Positions 29,782 to 37,899 are shown, counted from the stretch's first letter. The stretch: DNA of 64,000 bases from Amycolatopsis echigonensis (GCF_014174495.1 NZ_JACJHR010000045.1:1-64000); one strand, 5' to 3'. Notes: generated by a model from the letters alone, not told the origin. A program made the numbers and translations.

Positions 29782-31724
29782 TGGACGGGGCTGGGCGATC
29801 GCCGCTGGATGGCGAATCGCAGGTCACGCCTGGTGCGGGAGCGGACGTGGGCGGCGAGGAGCCTCGGGAGACGGGTTCGTTGCCGGTGAATGGCGAATCG
29901 ATCAGCTCCGGTGAGCCGTCTGCTGGCAGCGCGTCATCGACGAGCGGCGAATCTGTCAGCTCCGGTGAGCCGTCCGCCGGCAGCGCGTCGCCGATGAGCG
30001 GCGAATCGGCTCGCTCCGGTGATCCGTCCGTGGACGGCGCATCGGCGGGGAGCGGCGAACCGGTCAACTCGGGCGAACCTTTCGCGAGTGGAGCGTCGCC
30101 GATGAGCGGCGAAACGGCTCGCTTCGATGATCTGTCCGCGAGCGAGGAGACGTCGGCGGGCGGCGGATCGGCCGACTTGGGTGATGCGTCTGTCGGTGAA
30201 TCGTCGTCGGCGGGCGGCGAAAATCCTGGGTCGACCGGGGTGTCGCCGCTGAGTGGCGAAACCTCCGGGCGGGCCGATGAGTCGTCGCGGGGTGGAGACT
30301 CGCCCGAGTTGACCAGCACGTCGCCGCTGAGTGGCGACGCAGCAGACTTGGCCAGCGTTTCGCCGTTGAACGGCGACGCGTCCGAGCCGGGCGATGTCTC
30401 GCCGGTGAATGGTGGTGCGACCTCGTCTGGTGTTTCGCCATCGAATGGCGAGACACTCGAGCCCACCAGGGTGTCGCCGCTGAGTGGCGAAACTTCCGGG
30501 GTGGCTGATGAGTCGTTGCGGGATGGAGGCGCGGCCGCGTTGACCAGCGAGTCGCCGTTAGATGGCGACGAGCTCCAGCCGTCGGGGCGAGAGGGTTCTG
30601 CGGGGCAGGGTTTTCTCGCGCGGAATCGGCGGGTTGTGGTGGCGTTGGCGGCGGCTGTGGTGGTCGTTGCGGCGTTGGTCGTCGCGGTGCAGGTTTTGCC
30701 GGGTGGCGGTGCCGGGGACGCGAATTCCGGGAACGTGGCGGCGACGTCGTCATTGGTGCCGGGTACCTCGAAGACGGCCGCGCCGGCGTCGGTGGTGCCG
30801 ACTCAGCCTGGGGTGCCGCGGGCTGGGGAGTTCGGCGCTTGGGCGTCGCGGACCAGTCAGTGGCTTGACATTCCGTTGCGGGCGATGAACGGGTACGCGC
30901 AGGCGACCGTCACGCTCGGCAAGGAACAGCCCGGCTGTCACCTGTCCTGGATCACTCTCGCTGCGATCGGGAAGATCGCCAGCGACCATGGGCGGGCACA
31001 GGGTAATCGAGTCGGGGAAAACGGGACGCTCGCGAAACCGCTTGGCACGGTGGAGGTTTTCGACTTCTATCACCGGCCCGTGTCGACGCCGGGAGCGGCG
31101 GGGCCGTTGCAGCTCTCCCCCGCGGTGTGGAGCAAGTGGCAGCGCAGTGCGTCCGGCGGTAAGCCTGACATTCAGAACATCGATGACTCGGCGCTCACGG
31201 CCGGGCGCGCGCTCTGCGCGAATGGCCGCGATCTGGCGACGGACTGGTGGAACGGGGTCGCCACGCTGGAGCCGGCACCGGTCGTTCTGCATCGGACGTT
31301 GGCGACGACCAACGTTTACGGCACGGTCGGCCAGAGCGATCAGCCGCCCAACCCCGCGGTGCTCACGGCGGTCGACTTCGCGATTGACCAAATTGGACTG
31401 CCGTACGTCTGGGGCGGCAACGGCACTCGCGATGCCGACCCTGGGTTCGACTGTTCCGGTCTGACGACCGCGGCTTACGCGAGCGCTGACATCAAGCTGA
31501 TGCGCACGGCGGACACGCAATTCCGCAGCGTTGCCCATGTGAGCGAACCCCAATTGGGCGATTTGATCTTCTACGGGGAGCCCGCTTCGACGATCCACCA
31601 CGTGGGGATTTACATCGGAAACCAGCAGATGATCGACGCGCCGCAGACTGGGCAGGCGGTGCAGGTTCATCCGTATCGGAAGCCTGGCGACGATTACGCG
31701 GGGGCGGGCCGGCCGACGGCGTGA
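29781..31724 (+). CDS. membrane-anchored transglycosylase-like/NlpC-P60 peptidoglycan hydrolase with palindrome-encoded repeat domain
   Basis: 647 residues. Residues 1-265 are a low-complexity Ser/Gly/Glu region built from SPLSGE-like hexapeptides, first in 18-residue units (about 50-120), then in 13-residue units (about 180-260); every hexapeptide is encoded by a copy of the 19-bp palindrome. A TM helix follows (about 285-306), then a lytic-transglycosylase-like region (WITLAAIGKIASDHG, GAAGPLQLSPAVWSKW) and a C-terminal NlpC/P60 domain with catalytic C558 (DCSGLT) and H607 (HHVGIYIG). The topology puts the repeats in the cytoplasm and the two catalytic domains outside. Start overlaps the nucleoside hydrolase stop. 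The enzymatic half looks intact; the repeat half is unlike any family I know. Confidence 0.9.
   Translation: MDGAGRSPLDGESQVTPGAGADVGGEEPRETGSLPVNGESISSGEPSAGSASSTSGESVSSGEPSAGSASPMSGESARSGDPSVDGASAGSGEPVNSGEPFASGASPMSGETARFDDLSASEETSAGGGSADLGDASVGESSSAGGENPGSTGVSPLSGETSGRADESSRGGDSPELTSTSPLSGDAADLASVSPLNGDASEPGDVSPVNGGATSSGVSPSNGETLEPTRVSPLSGETSGVADESLRDGGAAALTSESPLDGDELQPSGREGSAGQGFLARNRRVVVALAAAVVVVAALVVAVQVLPGGGAGDANSGNVAATSSLVPGTSKTAAPASVVPTQPGVPRAGEFGAWASRTSQWLDIPLRAMNGYAQATVTLGKEQPGCHLSWITLAAIGKIASDHGRAQGNRVGENGTLAKPLGTVEVFDFYHRPVSTPGAAGPLQLSPAVWSKWQRSASGGKPDIQNIDDSALTAGRALCANGRDLATDWWNGVATLEPAPVVLHRTLATTNVYGTVGQSDQPPNPAVLTAVDFAIDQIGLPYVWGGNGTRDADPGFDCSGLTTAAYASADIKLMRTADTQFRSVAHVSEPQLGDLIFYGEPASTIHHVGIYIGNQQMIDAPQTGQAVQVHPYRKPGDDYAGAGRPTA
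29798..30569. repeat. in-frame array of thirteen 19-bp palindromes
   Basis: Copies start at 29798, 29879, 29933, 29987, 30041, 30095, 30242, 30320, 30359, 30398, 30434, 30473 and 30551; 29933, 30041 and 30398 are degenerate. Distances are 81, 54, 54, 54, 54, 147, 78, 39, 39, 36, 39 and 78 nt, all divisible by three. The commonest form is GTCGCCGCTGAGTGGCGAA, identical to the intergenic copy at 5997. Confidence 0.9.
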
Positions 31725-31790
31725 TCTGTGCCGCAGCTTCCGCTCAGGACTGTGGGTGCTCCCGGATGGATCCCGAGTCGGGGCGGCGCT

Positions 31791-31809
31791 TTCGCCGTTC
31801 AGGGGCGAG
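31791..31809. repeat. 19-bp palindrome copy
   Basis: TTCGCCGTTCAGGGGCGAG between the NlpC/P60 and SDR genes (convergent). The rightmost copy I notice in the window. Confidence 0.65.
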
Positions 31810-31889
31810 GGCGTGAGTGATCGTGATCGCCCGGGTTGGTCAGCGGCGGCAAGCTGCTTTGCGTTGGCTGTGTTGGGGAGTGGACCTGC

Positions 31890-32864
31890 TCAGGGTTGGC
31901 GGACGAGGTCGAGGGACAGCTCCCACAGTTGCCGCGCGGCCGCGCCGTCGCGCGCCCAGCGTTTGACGGCGTGGCTGTTGCCTGCCAAGTCGACATCGTC
32001 GGGAACTGTCGCGGCTTCGTTGCCGTCGTCCAGGTAATGACCACCGTTATGGGCGAATTCCGGGGCGGTCGCGGCGACGAGAGTGGTGGCCGCGCCTTGC
32101 CCGATGGTCTTGTACGCGAAGACTCCGGCGGCTTCGAGCCGGGCTAGGTGATCCTTCATGTCTTGGGTGAAATCCCGTTGCAGGCCAGTGGAAACTCCGC
32201 CGGGGTTCACCGCGTTGGCGACGATTCCGTCGGCTGCCCAGCGGCGAGTCGCTTCCACGGCGAACAGCGAGTTGGCCGTTTTCGACTGCCCGTAAGCCAA
32301 TTGGGGGTCGTAGGCGCGCCGGGTAAAGTGGATGTCATCGAAGACAACGGGTGAGTACATGTGCGCGCCGGAGGTCACCGCGACGATCCGGGCCGCTCCA
32401 CGCTGATTCGCGCCTGCGGCTAGGGCCTCGTGCAGGCCCAGCGCCAGCGCGAAATGGCCTAGGTGATTGGTCGCGAACTGCAGTTCCCAACCCTGCGGAG
32501 TGCGACCCAGGATCGGACGCATCACGCCGGCATTGTTGATCAGCAGGTGCAGCGGGCCGTCCCAGCCGTCGGTGAAGCGGGTGACCGTGGCGAGGTCGGC
32601 CAGTTCGAGGTGTGCGGCGCGGACGGCGCGGTTTCCGGTGGATGCGGCGATGTCATTGGCGACGCTCGCGCCGAGAGCGATGTTGCGTACGGCCAGGGTG
32701 ACATCGGCGCCAACAGAGGCGAGCGCGCGGGCTGTTTCGCGGCCTAGGCCGGACGTGGCACCGGTGACGACGGCGCGAACGCCAGTGAGATTGAGGCCTG
32801 CGACGACGTCGTGAGCGGTGCTGGCGGCGTCGAAGGCCGTACGGATCAGGGATTGCTGAGGCAC
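31890..32864 (-). CDS. short-chain dehydrogenase/reductase (retinol dehydrogenase/WW-oxidoreductase type)
   Basis: 324 residues. Rossmann motif VVTGATSGLGRETA at about 32-45, NNAGVM, Ser in VTSGAH and the catalytic YGQSK. The long form with a C-terminal extension (EFAHNGGHYLDDGNEA) is common in actinobacteria. GTG 32864 follows GGCAGG; the promoter overlaps that of the divergent TetR gene and the ACTATAC/GTATAGT inverted repeat, so it is the probable target of that regulator. Substrate unknown. Confidence 0.9.
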   Translation of the reverse strand: MPQQSLIRTAFDAASTAHDVVAGLNLTGVRAVVTGATSGLGRETARALASVGADVTLAVRNIALGASVANDIAASTGNRAVRAAHLELADLATVTRFTDGWDGPLHLLINNAGVMRPILGRTPQGWELQFATNHLGHFALALGLHEALAAGANQRGAARIVAVTSGAHMYSPVVFDDIHFTRRAYDPQLAYGQSKTANSLFAVEATRRWAADGIVANAVNPGGVSTGLQRDFTQDMKDHLARLEAAGVFAYKTIGQGAATTLVAATAPEFAHNGGHYLDDGNEAATVPDDVDLAGNSHAVKRWARDGAAARQLWELSLDLVRQP

Positions 32865-32871
32865 CCTGCCG

Positions 32872-32901
32872 ACTATACGCACTGAACCAAGTTTGTATAG
32901 T
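32872..32901. promoter_or_regulatory. operator between SDR and TetR genes
   Basis: Inverted repeat ACTATAC (32872-32878) / GTATAGT (32895-32901), 16 nt apart, in the 43-bp divergent gap; each arm also supplies a TATA-like -10. Suits autorepression by the TetR protein; inferred. Confidence 0.5.
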
Positions 32902-32907
32902 GTGTCT

Positions 32908-33432
32908 ATGGGCAGCGATCGGCGCACGCAGGTACTGGACTCGGCCTTGGAGGTGTTCGCGCGCTACGGCTATCGCAAGGCGTCCATGGACGACGTCGCG
33001 AAGGCGGCGGACATTTCGCGTCCCGGCCTGTACTTCTACTTCTCGTCCAAGCCGGAGCTGTTCCGCGCCACCGTGCAGCATTCACTCGAAAGCAGCATCG
33101 AGGCGGCTCGGCTCGCTCTCGCCGATTCACGGCAACCGCTTCGCGAGCGGTTGATCAAGGCGTTCGACCACTGGGCCGGCCGCTACGCCGGGCCGATGGC
33201 CGCGGAGATCGACGCCCTGATCGACTCGAACCCCGACCTGCTCGGCACCATGCCAGTCGAATATCCGAAACGGTTCCGTGCGCTCGTCGTCGAGGCGATC
33301 GGCGGCCGCTCCCCTGCCGACGTCGCCGGGACACTGATCAGCACCGCGATCGGGATCAAGCACGACGCGGAGACCCCCGACGAGTTCCGCGCTCGGATGA
33401 CCATCGCGGTCGACCTTTACTGCAGTCACTGA
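32908..33432 (+). CDS. TetR family regulator
   Basis: 174 residues. N-terminal HTH: VLDSALEVFARYGYRKASMDDVAKAADISRPGLYFYFSSKPELFRA. ATG 32908 is the compact start; in-frame GTG (32902) and TTG (32893) lie inside the operator. C-terminal ligand domain is unremarkable. Divergent from the SDR it probably controls. Confidence 0.92.
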   Translation: MGSDRRTQVLDSALEVFARYGYRKASMDDVAKAADISRPGLYFYFSSKPELFRATVQHSLESSIEAARLALADSRQPLRERLIKAFDHWAGRYAGPMAAEIDALIDSNPDLLGTMPVEYPKRFRALVVEAIGGRSPADVAGTLISTAIGIKHDAETPDEFRARMTIAVDLYCSH

Positions 33433-33435
33433 AAC

Positions 33436-34044
33436 TCAGACAGGCGGCCAATTGTGCATGGCCGCGTCGGCGACTTCCTGTAGCTCTTCCCGGCTCGCAC
33501 CGCTGGCAGCTTCGACGGCGATTCCGAACGCGACCGTCATAATGTAGCGGGCCAGCCGCGCCGGATCGGCATCCGGCGGCAAATCGCGCTCGTCGACGGC
33601 TCGCTGGAATCGCTCTTCGAGGGCTCGACGAGCAGCGTTGCGCCACTCGACCAACAGTTCGCGCGCAGGATGGCCGAGTTCGCCAGCCGCCAATGAGCCT
33701 TGGACGCCCAGGCATCCCGCCGGACAGTCCGGGTCGGTCGTCGCTCGGACGGCCCCGTTGAGTATCGCGGCGGCCACCTTGGCGGCGGTCGGCTCCGCCC
33801 ACGCTCGCGGGCCATAGGAGGCGGGGCCTTCGTCGTAGAGCGCCAAAGCCTTGCGGAACAACTGCTCTTTGTTGCCGAAAGCCGCGTACATGCTGGTTTT
33901 CGTGATGCCCATGGCCTCGGTCAGGTCGGCCAGGCTGGCCCCTTCGTAGCCCTGCTGCCAGAAGACCAGCATGGCGCGCCGCAGCGCCTCGTCGGCGTCG
34001 AATCCGCGCGGCCGGCCGATGTGCGCCTTCTCCTGGCTGGTCAT
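33436..34044 (-). CDS. TetR family regulator
   Basis: 202 residues. HTH at about 15-60: DADEALRRAMLVFWQQGYEGASLADLTEAMGITKTSMYAAFGNKEQLF. The C-terminal domain (TTDPDCPAGCLGVQGSLAAGE) is that of the YxaF/AcrR-like group that controls oxidoreductase genes. Start ATG 34044; the longer frame runs through the operator. Divergent from an SDR gene, with two copies of a GGTACCGATCGGT palindrome between them; almost certainly represses that SDR. Confidence 0.92.
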   Translation of the reverse strand: MTSQEKAHIGRPRGFDADEALRRAMLVFWQQGYEGASLADLTEAMGITKTSMYAAFGNKEQLFRKALALYDEGPASYGPRAWAEPTAAKVAAAILNGAVRATTDPDCPAGCLGVQGSLAAGELGHPARELLVEWRNAARRALEERFQRAVDERDLPPDADPARLARYIMTVAFGIAVEAASGASREELQEVADAAMHNWPPV

Positions 34045-34060
34045 CGTGCCAGCATACCTC

Positions 34061-34116
34061 TTCGGTACCGATCGGTTCAGAAGTGCTACGGTCATCCTTA
34101 GGTACCGATCGGTACC
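34061..34116. promoter_or_regulatory. duplicated TetR operator
   Basis: Two sites: TTCGGTACCGATCGGTTC (34061-34078) and the perfect 16-bp palindrome GGTACCGATCGGTACC (34101-34116), centres about 40 bp apart, in the gap between divergent TetR and SDR genes. Spacing of roughly four helical turns would let two dimers sit on one face. Confidence 0.65.
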
Positions 34117-34136
34117 GAATTATCCGGAGGTCAGCA

Positions 34137-34880
34137 ATGGGACAGCTCGAGGGCAAGACAGCGGTCGTCACCGGCGGCAGCAGCGGGATCGGCCTGGCCG
34201 CCGCCGAACGGCTCGCCGCCGAGGGCGCGCACGTCTTCATCACCGGCCGGAATCAGGACGCGCTGGACACCGCCGCGAAGAGCATCGGGGCGGCCACTGC
34301 GATAACAGGCGACATCGCCAATCTGGCCGACCTCGATCGGCTCTATGACGCGGTTCGCGCCCGCGGCAAGGGGCTCGACATCGTTTTCGCCAACGCGGCG
34401 GCGGGATCCTTCGCAACCCTCGAAGAGACCACCGCAGAGCACTTCGACCAGATCTTCGACACCAACGTTCGCGGCACGCTCTTCACCGTGCAGAAAGCGT
34501 TGCCGCTGCTCAACAAAGGCGCGTCGGTGATCCTGAACTCGTCGGTGCGCGCGGACGACGGCCTCGAGTCGTTCGGGGCGTACTCGGCGTCCAAGGCCGC
34601 CGTCCGGTCCTACGCCCGGACGTGGGCCAATGAACTGAAGGACCGCGGCATCCGGGTCAACGTGGTTTCGCCCGGCTCCATCGACACGCCAGTGCTCGAA
34701 AAGTCGCTCGCCGCGGACAAGGTCGACGCGGCCCGGGCGAGTTTCGCGGCGCGCGTTCCGCTCGGCCGGATGGGAACGCCGCGAGAGGTCGCCGACGCCG
34801 TGCTGTTCCTCGCGTCGGAGCAGAGCAGCTTTATTCTCGGCGCGAACATCTACGTCGACGGCGGCGAAAAGCAGTTCTGA
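34137..34880 (+). CDS. SDR family oxidoreductase (classical)
   Basis: 247 residues. VVTGGSSGIGLAA cofactor loop (about 10-22), FANAAAG in place of NNAG, catalytic Ser in LNSSV and YSASK, and the C-terminal GANIYVDGG. Classical NAD(P)-dependent reductase of the 3-oxoacyl-ACP-reductase-like group; substrate unknown. ATG 34137 preceded by GGAGG. Target of the adjacent TetR repressor by context. Confidence 0.93.
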   Translation: MGQLEGKTAVVTGGSSGIGLAAAERLAAEGAHVFITGRNQDALDTAAKSIGAATAITGDIANLADLDRLYDAVRARGKGLDIVFANAAAGSFATLEETTAEHFDQIFDTNVRGTLFTVQKALPLLNKGASVILNSSVRADDGLESFGAYSASKAAVRSYARTWANELKDRGIRVNVVSPGSIDTPVLEKSLAADKVDAARASFAARVPLGRMGTPREVADAVLFLASEQSSFILGANIYVDGGEKQF

Positions 34881-34937
34881 ACCAGCATCCGCGCGGGGAC
34901 AACGACGTTCCTGCACGGTTTCGCCCTGGCGCGGCGA

Positions 34938-34974
34938 CTATACAAGCGTATAGCATGCTGTTCATGCGTATAGC
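34938..34974. promoter_or_regulatory. putative operator/promoter of third TetR gene
   Basis: CTATAC-AAGC-GTATAG (34938-34953) and a third CGTATAGC (34967-34974) just upstream of the TetR start. The half-site CTATAC is shared with the operator at 32872. Confidence 0.4.
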
Positions 34975-34983
34975 GACGACGGC

Positions 34984-35610
34984 ATGACCGACCCCGAGGA
35001 CCTGACCGCACGCGCCCGCATCCGCGACGCGGCGATGCGGCATTTCGGCGAGCACGGCTTCGAGCGCGCCACGATCCGGGGCATTGCGGTGGAAGCCGGG
35101 GTGTCCCTGGGATTGGTGCGGCACCACTTCGGGTCCAAACAGGCACTCCGCGAGGCGTGCGACGCGCACCTGATCAAGCTCCTCCGCCAGCTCAACGACC
35201 AGGTGCCGGACGACCTGTCGGCCAGCGTCACCGCGAACCCCGTCGCGGCAGCGCGAATCGCTGTCGGGCCGTACCGGGACTACCTCGTCCGTGCGCTGGT
35301 CGACGGCGGGGTCGCGCCGTTGTTCGACGAAATGGTCGAACTCGGCACGCGCCAGCTCGTCGCCGCTGATCGGCAACGGACGGATCCGCCGACGGTCGAG
35401 CCCAAGGTCCGCGCCGCGATCGGCACCGCGATGGCGTTGTCGATCACTGTGCTGCACCAACACATTTCCCGGGCGGCCGGCGTCGACATCCTCAGCCCGG
35501 CGGGCGACACCATGCTCGCCCGCGCGCTGATCGACATCTACTCGCACCCACTGCTCAGCCTCGACGACGCGCGGGCGGCGCTCGATCGCCTGCCCGCGGA
35601 AGGAAACTGA
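34984..35610 (+). CDS. TetR family regulator
   Basis: 208 residues. HTH: RIRDAAMRHFGEHGFERATIRGIAVEAGVSLGLVRHHFGSKQALREACD. The gene ends 1 bp before the ATG of the carboxymuconolactone-decarboxylase gene, so they form an operon and the regulator likely controls it and itself. Confidence 0.92.
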   Translation: MTDPEDLTARARIRDAAMRHFGEHGFERATIRGIAVEAGVSLGLVRHHFGSKQALREACDAHLIKLLRQLNDQVPDDLSASVTANPVAAARIAVGPYRDYLVRALVDGGVAPLFDEMVELGTRQLVAADRQRTDPPTVEPKVRAAIGTAMALSITVLHQHISRAAGVDILSPAGDTMLARALIDIYSHPLLSLDDARAALDRLPAEGN

Positions 35611-35611
35611 C

Positions 35612-36517
35612 ATGCCGCACGCGACGATTCCCCGTATCCCTCCCCTCGAACTCGACGAGATGGATCCCGAGCAGCAGAAGCTGGCGAAACTCGGCGCGGA
35701 CACTGTGATCCAGGTTCTCGCCCGCGCACCGGAGGTGCTGCGGGCGTCCGGCGCGTTGGGCAGTTACCTGATGAGTCAAGGAAAACTGCGTCCGCGGATC
35801 CGCGAGCTGGCGATCCTGCGCGTCGCGCTCCGGTGCGACGCTCCGTACGAATGGGCGAACCACGCGCCCGCCGCGCTTGGCGGTGGCGCGACCGAAGCGG
35901 AGATCACGGCTCTCTCCGACCCGGACGCCACTTGGCCGCCCGAGGACGACGCGGCGCTGCGCGCCGTCGACGAACTGTGCGCGAATGCCTTTGTGTCCGA
36001 CGAAACCTGGGCAGCTCTCGCCGCGACTCGCGATCATGCCGAGATCATCGAGATCCTGTTCCTCGTCGGCTATTACCGGATGATGGCGGGATTCCTGAAT
36101 TCCGCGGGCGTTCCGGTGAAACCCGGGCAACCGGCCCTCGGCGAACCACCGGTGCCAGTCGCTCGCCCGGACCAGCAGGTTCGGCACGCCAGCGGGAAAA
36201 CCGGTCCGGACGGAAGCTGGAAAGTCACGTTCACCCATCCCACGGGAAGCAAAGATCTGCTCCTCGACCTCGCCACCGACGGCACTCAGGTGTCCGGGTC
36301 CATCTTCGACACTCAGCTGAAGGTCACAGTCCCCATCGTGTCGGGAACCGTCGACGGCCAGGAGATCGCTTTCACGGCGCTGGTCACCGATCCAGTGCGC
36401 TTCGAGGTGAGCGTGACCGCCACGGTCGACGGCGACGCGTTCTCCGGCTCTGTCACGGTGTCCGGCGGCGGCACCTTTCCGCTGTCCGGGCTTCGGGAGG
36501 TCAGTCCCAGTAATTGA
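35612..36517 (+). CDS. carboxymuconolactone decarboxylase-like (AhpD fold) protein with extra C-terminal beta domain
   Basis: 301 residues. Residues 1-175 are the CMD/AhpD fold (LRPRIRELAILRVALRCDAPYEWANHAPAALGGG), but the AhpD CxxC is replaced by C-D-A-P, so thiol peroxidase activity is unlikely. After a Pro-rich linker (about 165-185), residues 190-301 form a Gly/Thr/Val-rich beta domain (GSWKVTFTHPTGSKDLLLDL, GSIFDTQLKVTVPIVSGTVDG) of a type I do not recognise on this family. Operon with the upstream TetR gene. Overlaps the convergent pseudogene by 17 bp. Confidence 0.85.
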   Translation: MPHATIPRIPPLELDEMDPEQQKLAKLGADTVIQVLARAPEVLRASGALGSYLMSQGKLRPRIRELAILRVALRCDAPYEWANHAPAALGGGATEAEITALSDPDATWPPEDDAALRAVDELCANAFVSDETWAALAATRDHAEIIEILFLVGYYRMMAGFLNSAGVPVKPGQPALGEPPVPVARPDQQVRHASGKTGPDGSWKVTFTHPTGSKDLLLDLATDGTQVSGSIFDTQLKVTVPIVSGTVDGQEIAFTALVTDPVRFEVSVTATVDGDAFSGSVTVSGGGTFPLSGLREVSPSN

Positions 36518-36918
36518 ACAGGGCTTCGCCGAGCGTCGCCGACTTCCAGTAGGCGACGTCGGACCGAGTGCGGTGTGGCCAGTTTTCGGCGACAAAGGAA
36601 CGCTCGAGGTCGGCGGGGGTGAGCACCTAGAACTGACCCGTTTCCGCCAGCACGGCGGCCAGTTCCGGTTCGTCGGCGAACTTCAGCGACCCCTACTCGC
36701 GTGCTGGCGCGAAGGCGAACGCGCGAGGACGGGCGAGCGCGACCACCGGCACGTCGTTGGCAGCGACGACCGAGAGCCTGCGGTCGGGATACTCGATGAC
36801 AGCTTGCCAGAAGTTCGGAGTGACAGTCGGAACGCGGAAGTCGGCCAAGATTCCGCCGGTGCGACGGGCGAAGCCGTAACAGAGACGGCGAACCTCGCGA
36901 ACCTCGACGACGTCGCAT
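36501..36918 (-). pseudogene. remnant of an acetoacetate-decarboxylase-like or unknown ~140-aa protein, with two in-frame TAG codons and a frameshifted start
   Basis: One minus-strand frame reads VVEVREVRRLCYGFARRTGG, ILADFRVPTVTPNFWQAVIE, YPDRRLSVVAANDVPVVALA, then ...FAPARE-TAG-GSLKFADEPELAAV, LAETGQF-TAG-VLTPADLE, and ends VAYWKSATLGEALFNYWD. The stretches between and after the two TAG codons look like conserved protein, so the stops are nonsense mutations in an old gene. No in-frame start exists; ATG at 36918 fits if one C after it is an insertion (M-D-V-V-E-V). I do not recognise the family; the name in the call is only a possibility. Confidence 0.65.
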
Positions 36919-37011
36919 TTTACACGGCCAGTCCCCCGGCGGTGGACGCGGAATTGCGACGGACGAGGCCGGATGGTCTTCTTGGCGCGAGATCGAAAGG
37001 GTGAGCCCGCC

Positions 37012-37875
37012 ATGCCGTACGCGTACACATTCGACCAGATCCGCGACCGGCCGGTCACCGTGTTCGGTGCCGGAACGTTGGGCAGGCGCATCGCGCTGAT
37101 GTTCGCCTCCCGCGGCGGGACTGTGCGGATCAGCGACCCGAGCTCCGAACAGGTCGACGCGGCGGCAAAGTACGTGGCGGAGACGTTGCCCGTCCTGATC
37201 GAAAAACGCGGCAGCGGCGAGATCGGCCGGGTGGAGGACGCGACGTCGATCGAGGAAGCGCTGCGCGACGCGTGGCTCGTCGTGGAGGCGGTGCCCGAGC
37301 GGCTCGACATCAAAATCCCGCTGTGGGGCGACATCGACAAAGCCGCGCCCGCCGACACCATCTTCGCCACGAACTCGTCGTCGTATCCGTCGCGGATGAT
37401 GGCCGAGAAGGTGCGCGACAAATCGCGGCTGTGCAACATCCACTTCTACATGCCGCCGACGGCGAACGCGGTCGACCTCATGTCCGACGGCGAAACCGGC
37501 CGTACCGTGCTCGACACCCTGCTCGGCGTGCTGCCGGAGTTCGGCATTCATCCGTTCGAGGCGCGGAAGGAAAGCGTCGGCTTCATTTTCAACCGCGTGT
37601 GGGCGGCGATCAAACGGGAATCGCTGGCCGTCGTCGCGGAGGGCGTCGCCCGGCCGGAGGACGTGGACGGGATGTTCAAGATCAACTGGCATCTGCCGTA
37701 CGGGCCGTTCCAGATGATGGATCAGGTCGGCCTGGACGTCGTACTGGACATCGAAAACCATTACGCGGACGAGAATCCGCACCTGCCGACCGGACCCCGG
37801 GAGCTGCTGCGCAGCTACGTCGAGGCGGGGAAACTGGGCATCAAGACCGGCGAGGGCTTTTACTCGTACGGCTGA
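37012..37875 (+). CDS. 3-hydroxyacyl-CoA dehydrogenase-like NAD-binding protein
   Basis: 287 residues. Rossmann motif VTVFGAGTLGRRIALMFASRGG at about 15-36, then VEAVPERLDIKIPLWGDID, FATNSSSYPS, and the catalytic region NIHFYMPP in place of the usual HFFNP. The C-terminal helical domain has GFIFNRVWAAIKRESL and ends KLGIKTGEGFYSYG, the family's typical tail. It oxidises a 3-hydroxyacyl or related hydroxyacid; H-F-Y-M rather than HFFN suggests a non-CoA substrate. ATG 37012 preferred over 36973. Confidence 0.88.
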   Translation: MPYAYTFDQIRDRPVTVFGAGTLGRRIALMFASRGGTVRISDPSSEQVDAAAKYVAETLPVLIEKRGSGEIGRVEDATSIEEALRDAWLVVEAVPERLDIKIPLWGDIDKAAPADTIFATNSSSYPSRMMAEKVRDKSRLCNIHFYMPPTANAVDLMSDGETGRTVLDTLLGVLPEFGIHPFEARKESVGFIFNRVWAAIKRESLAVVAEGVARPEDVDGMFKINWHLPYGPFQMMDQVGLDVVLDIENHYADENPHLPTGPRELLRSYVEAGKLGIKTGEGFYSYG

Positions 37876-37899
37876 CTCGGGACAGCCCGCGCTGGTGCG

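Noticed and set aside
29933..30113. 54-nt and 39-nt periodic repeats resembling a CRISPR array
   Set aside because: Spacers are themselves repeated and coding, the repeats are imperfect and in frame, and no cas gene is near.
29552..30466. 304-codon antisense frame with SPLSGD repeats opposite the NlpC/P60 gene
   Set aside because: A consequence of palindromes that read alike on both strands; no ribosome site or domain, and its upstream end is plain repeat sequence.
36535..36557. GTCGCC...GGCGAC inverted repeat in the 36.5-kb pseudogene
   Set aside because: Centre is 11 nt, not 7, and the sequence is explained by the remnant's coding frame.
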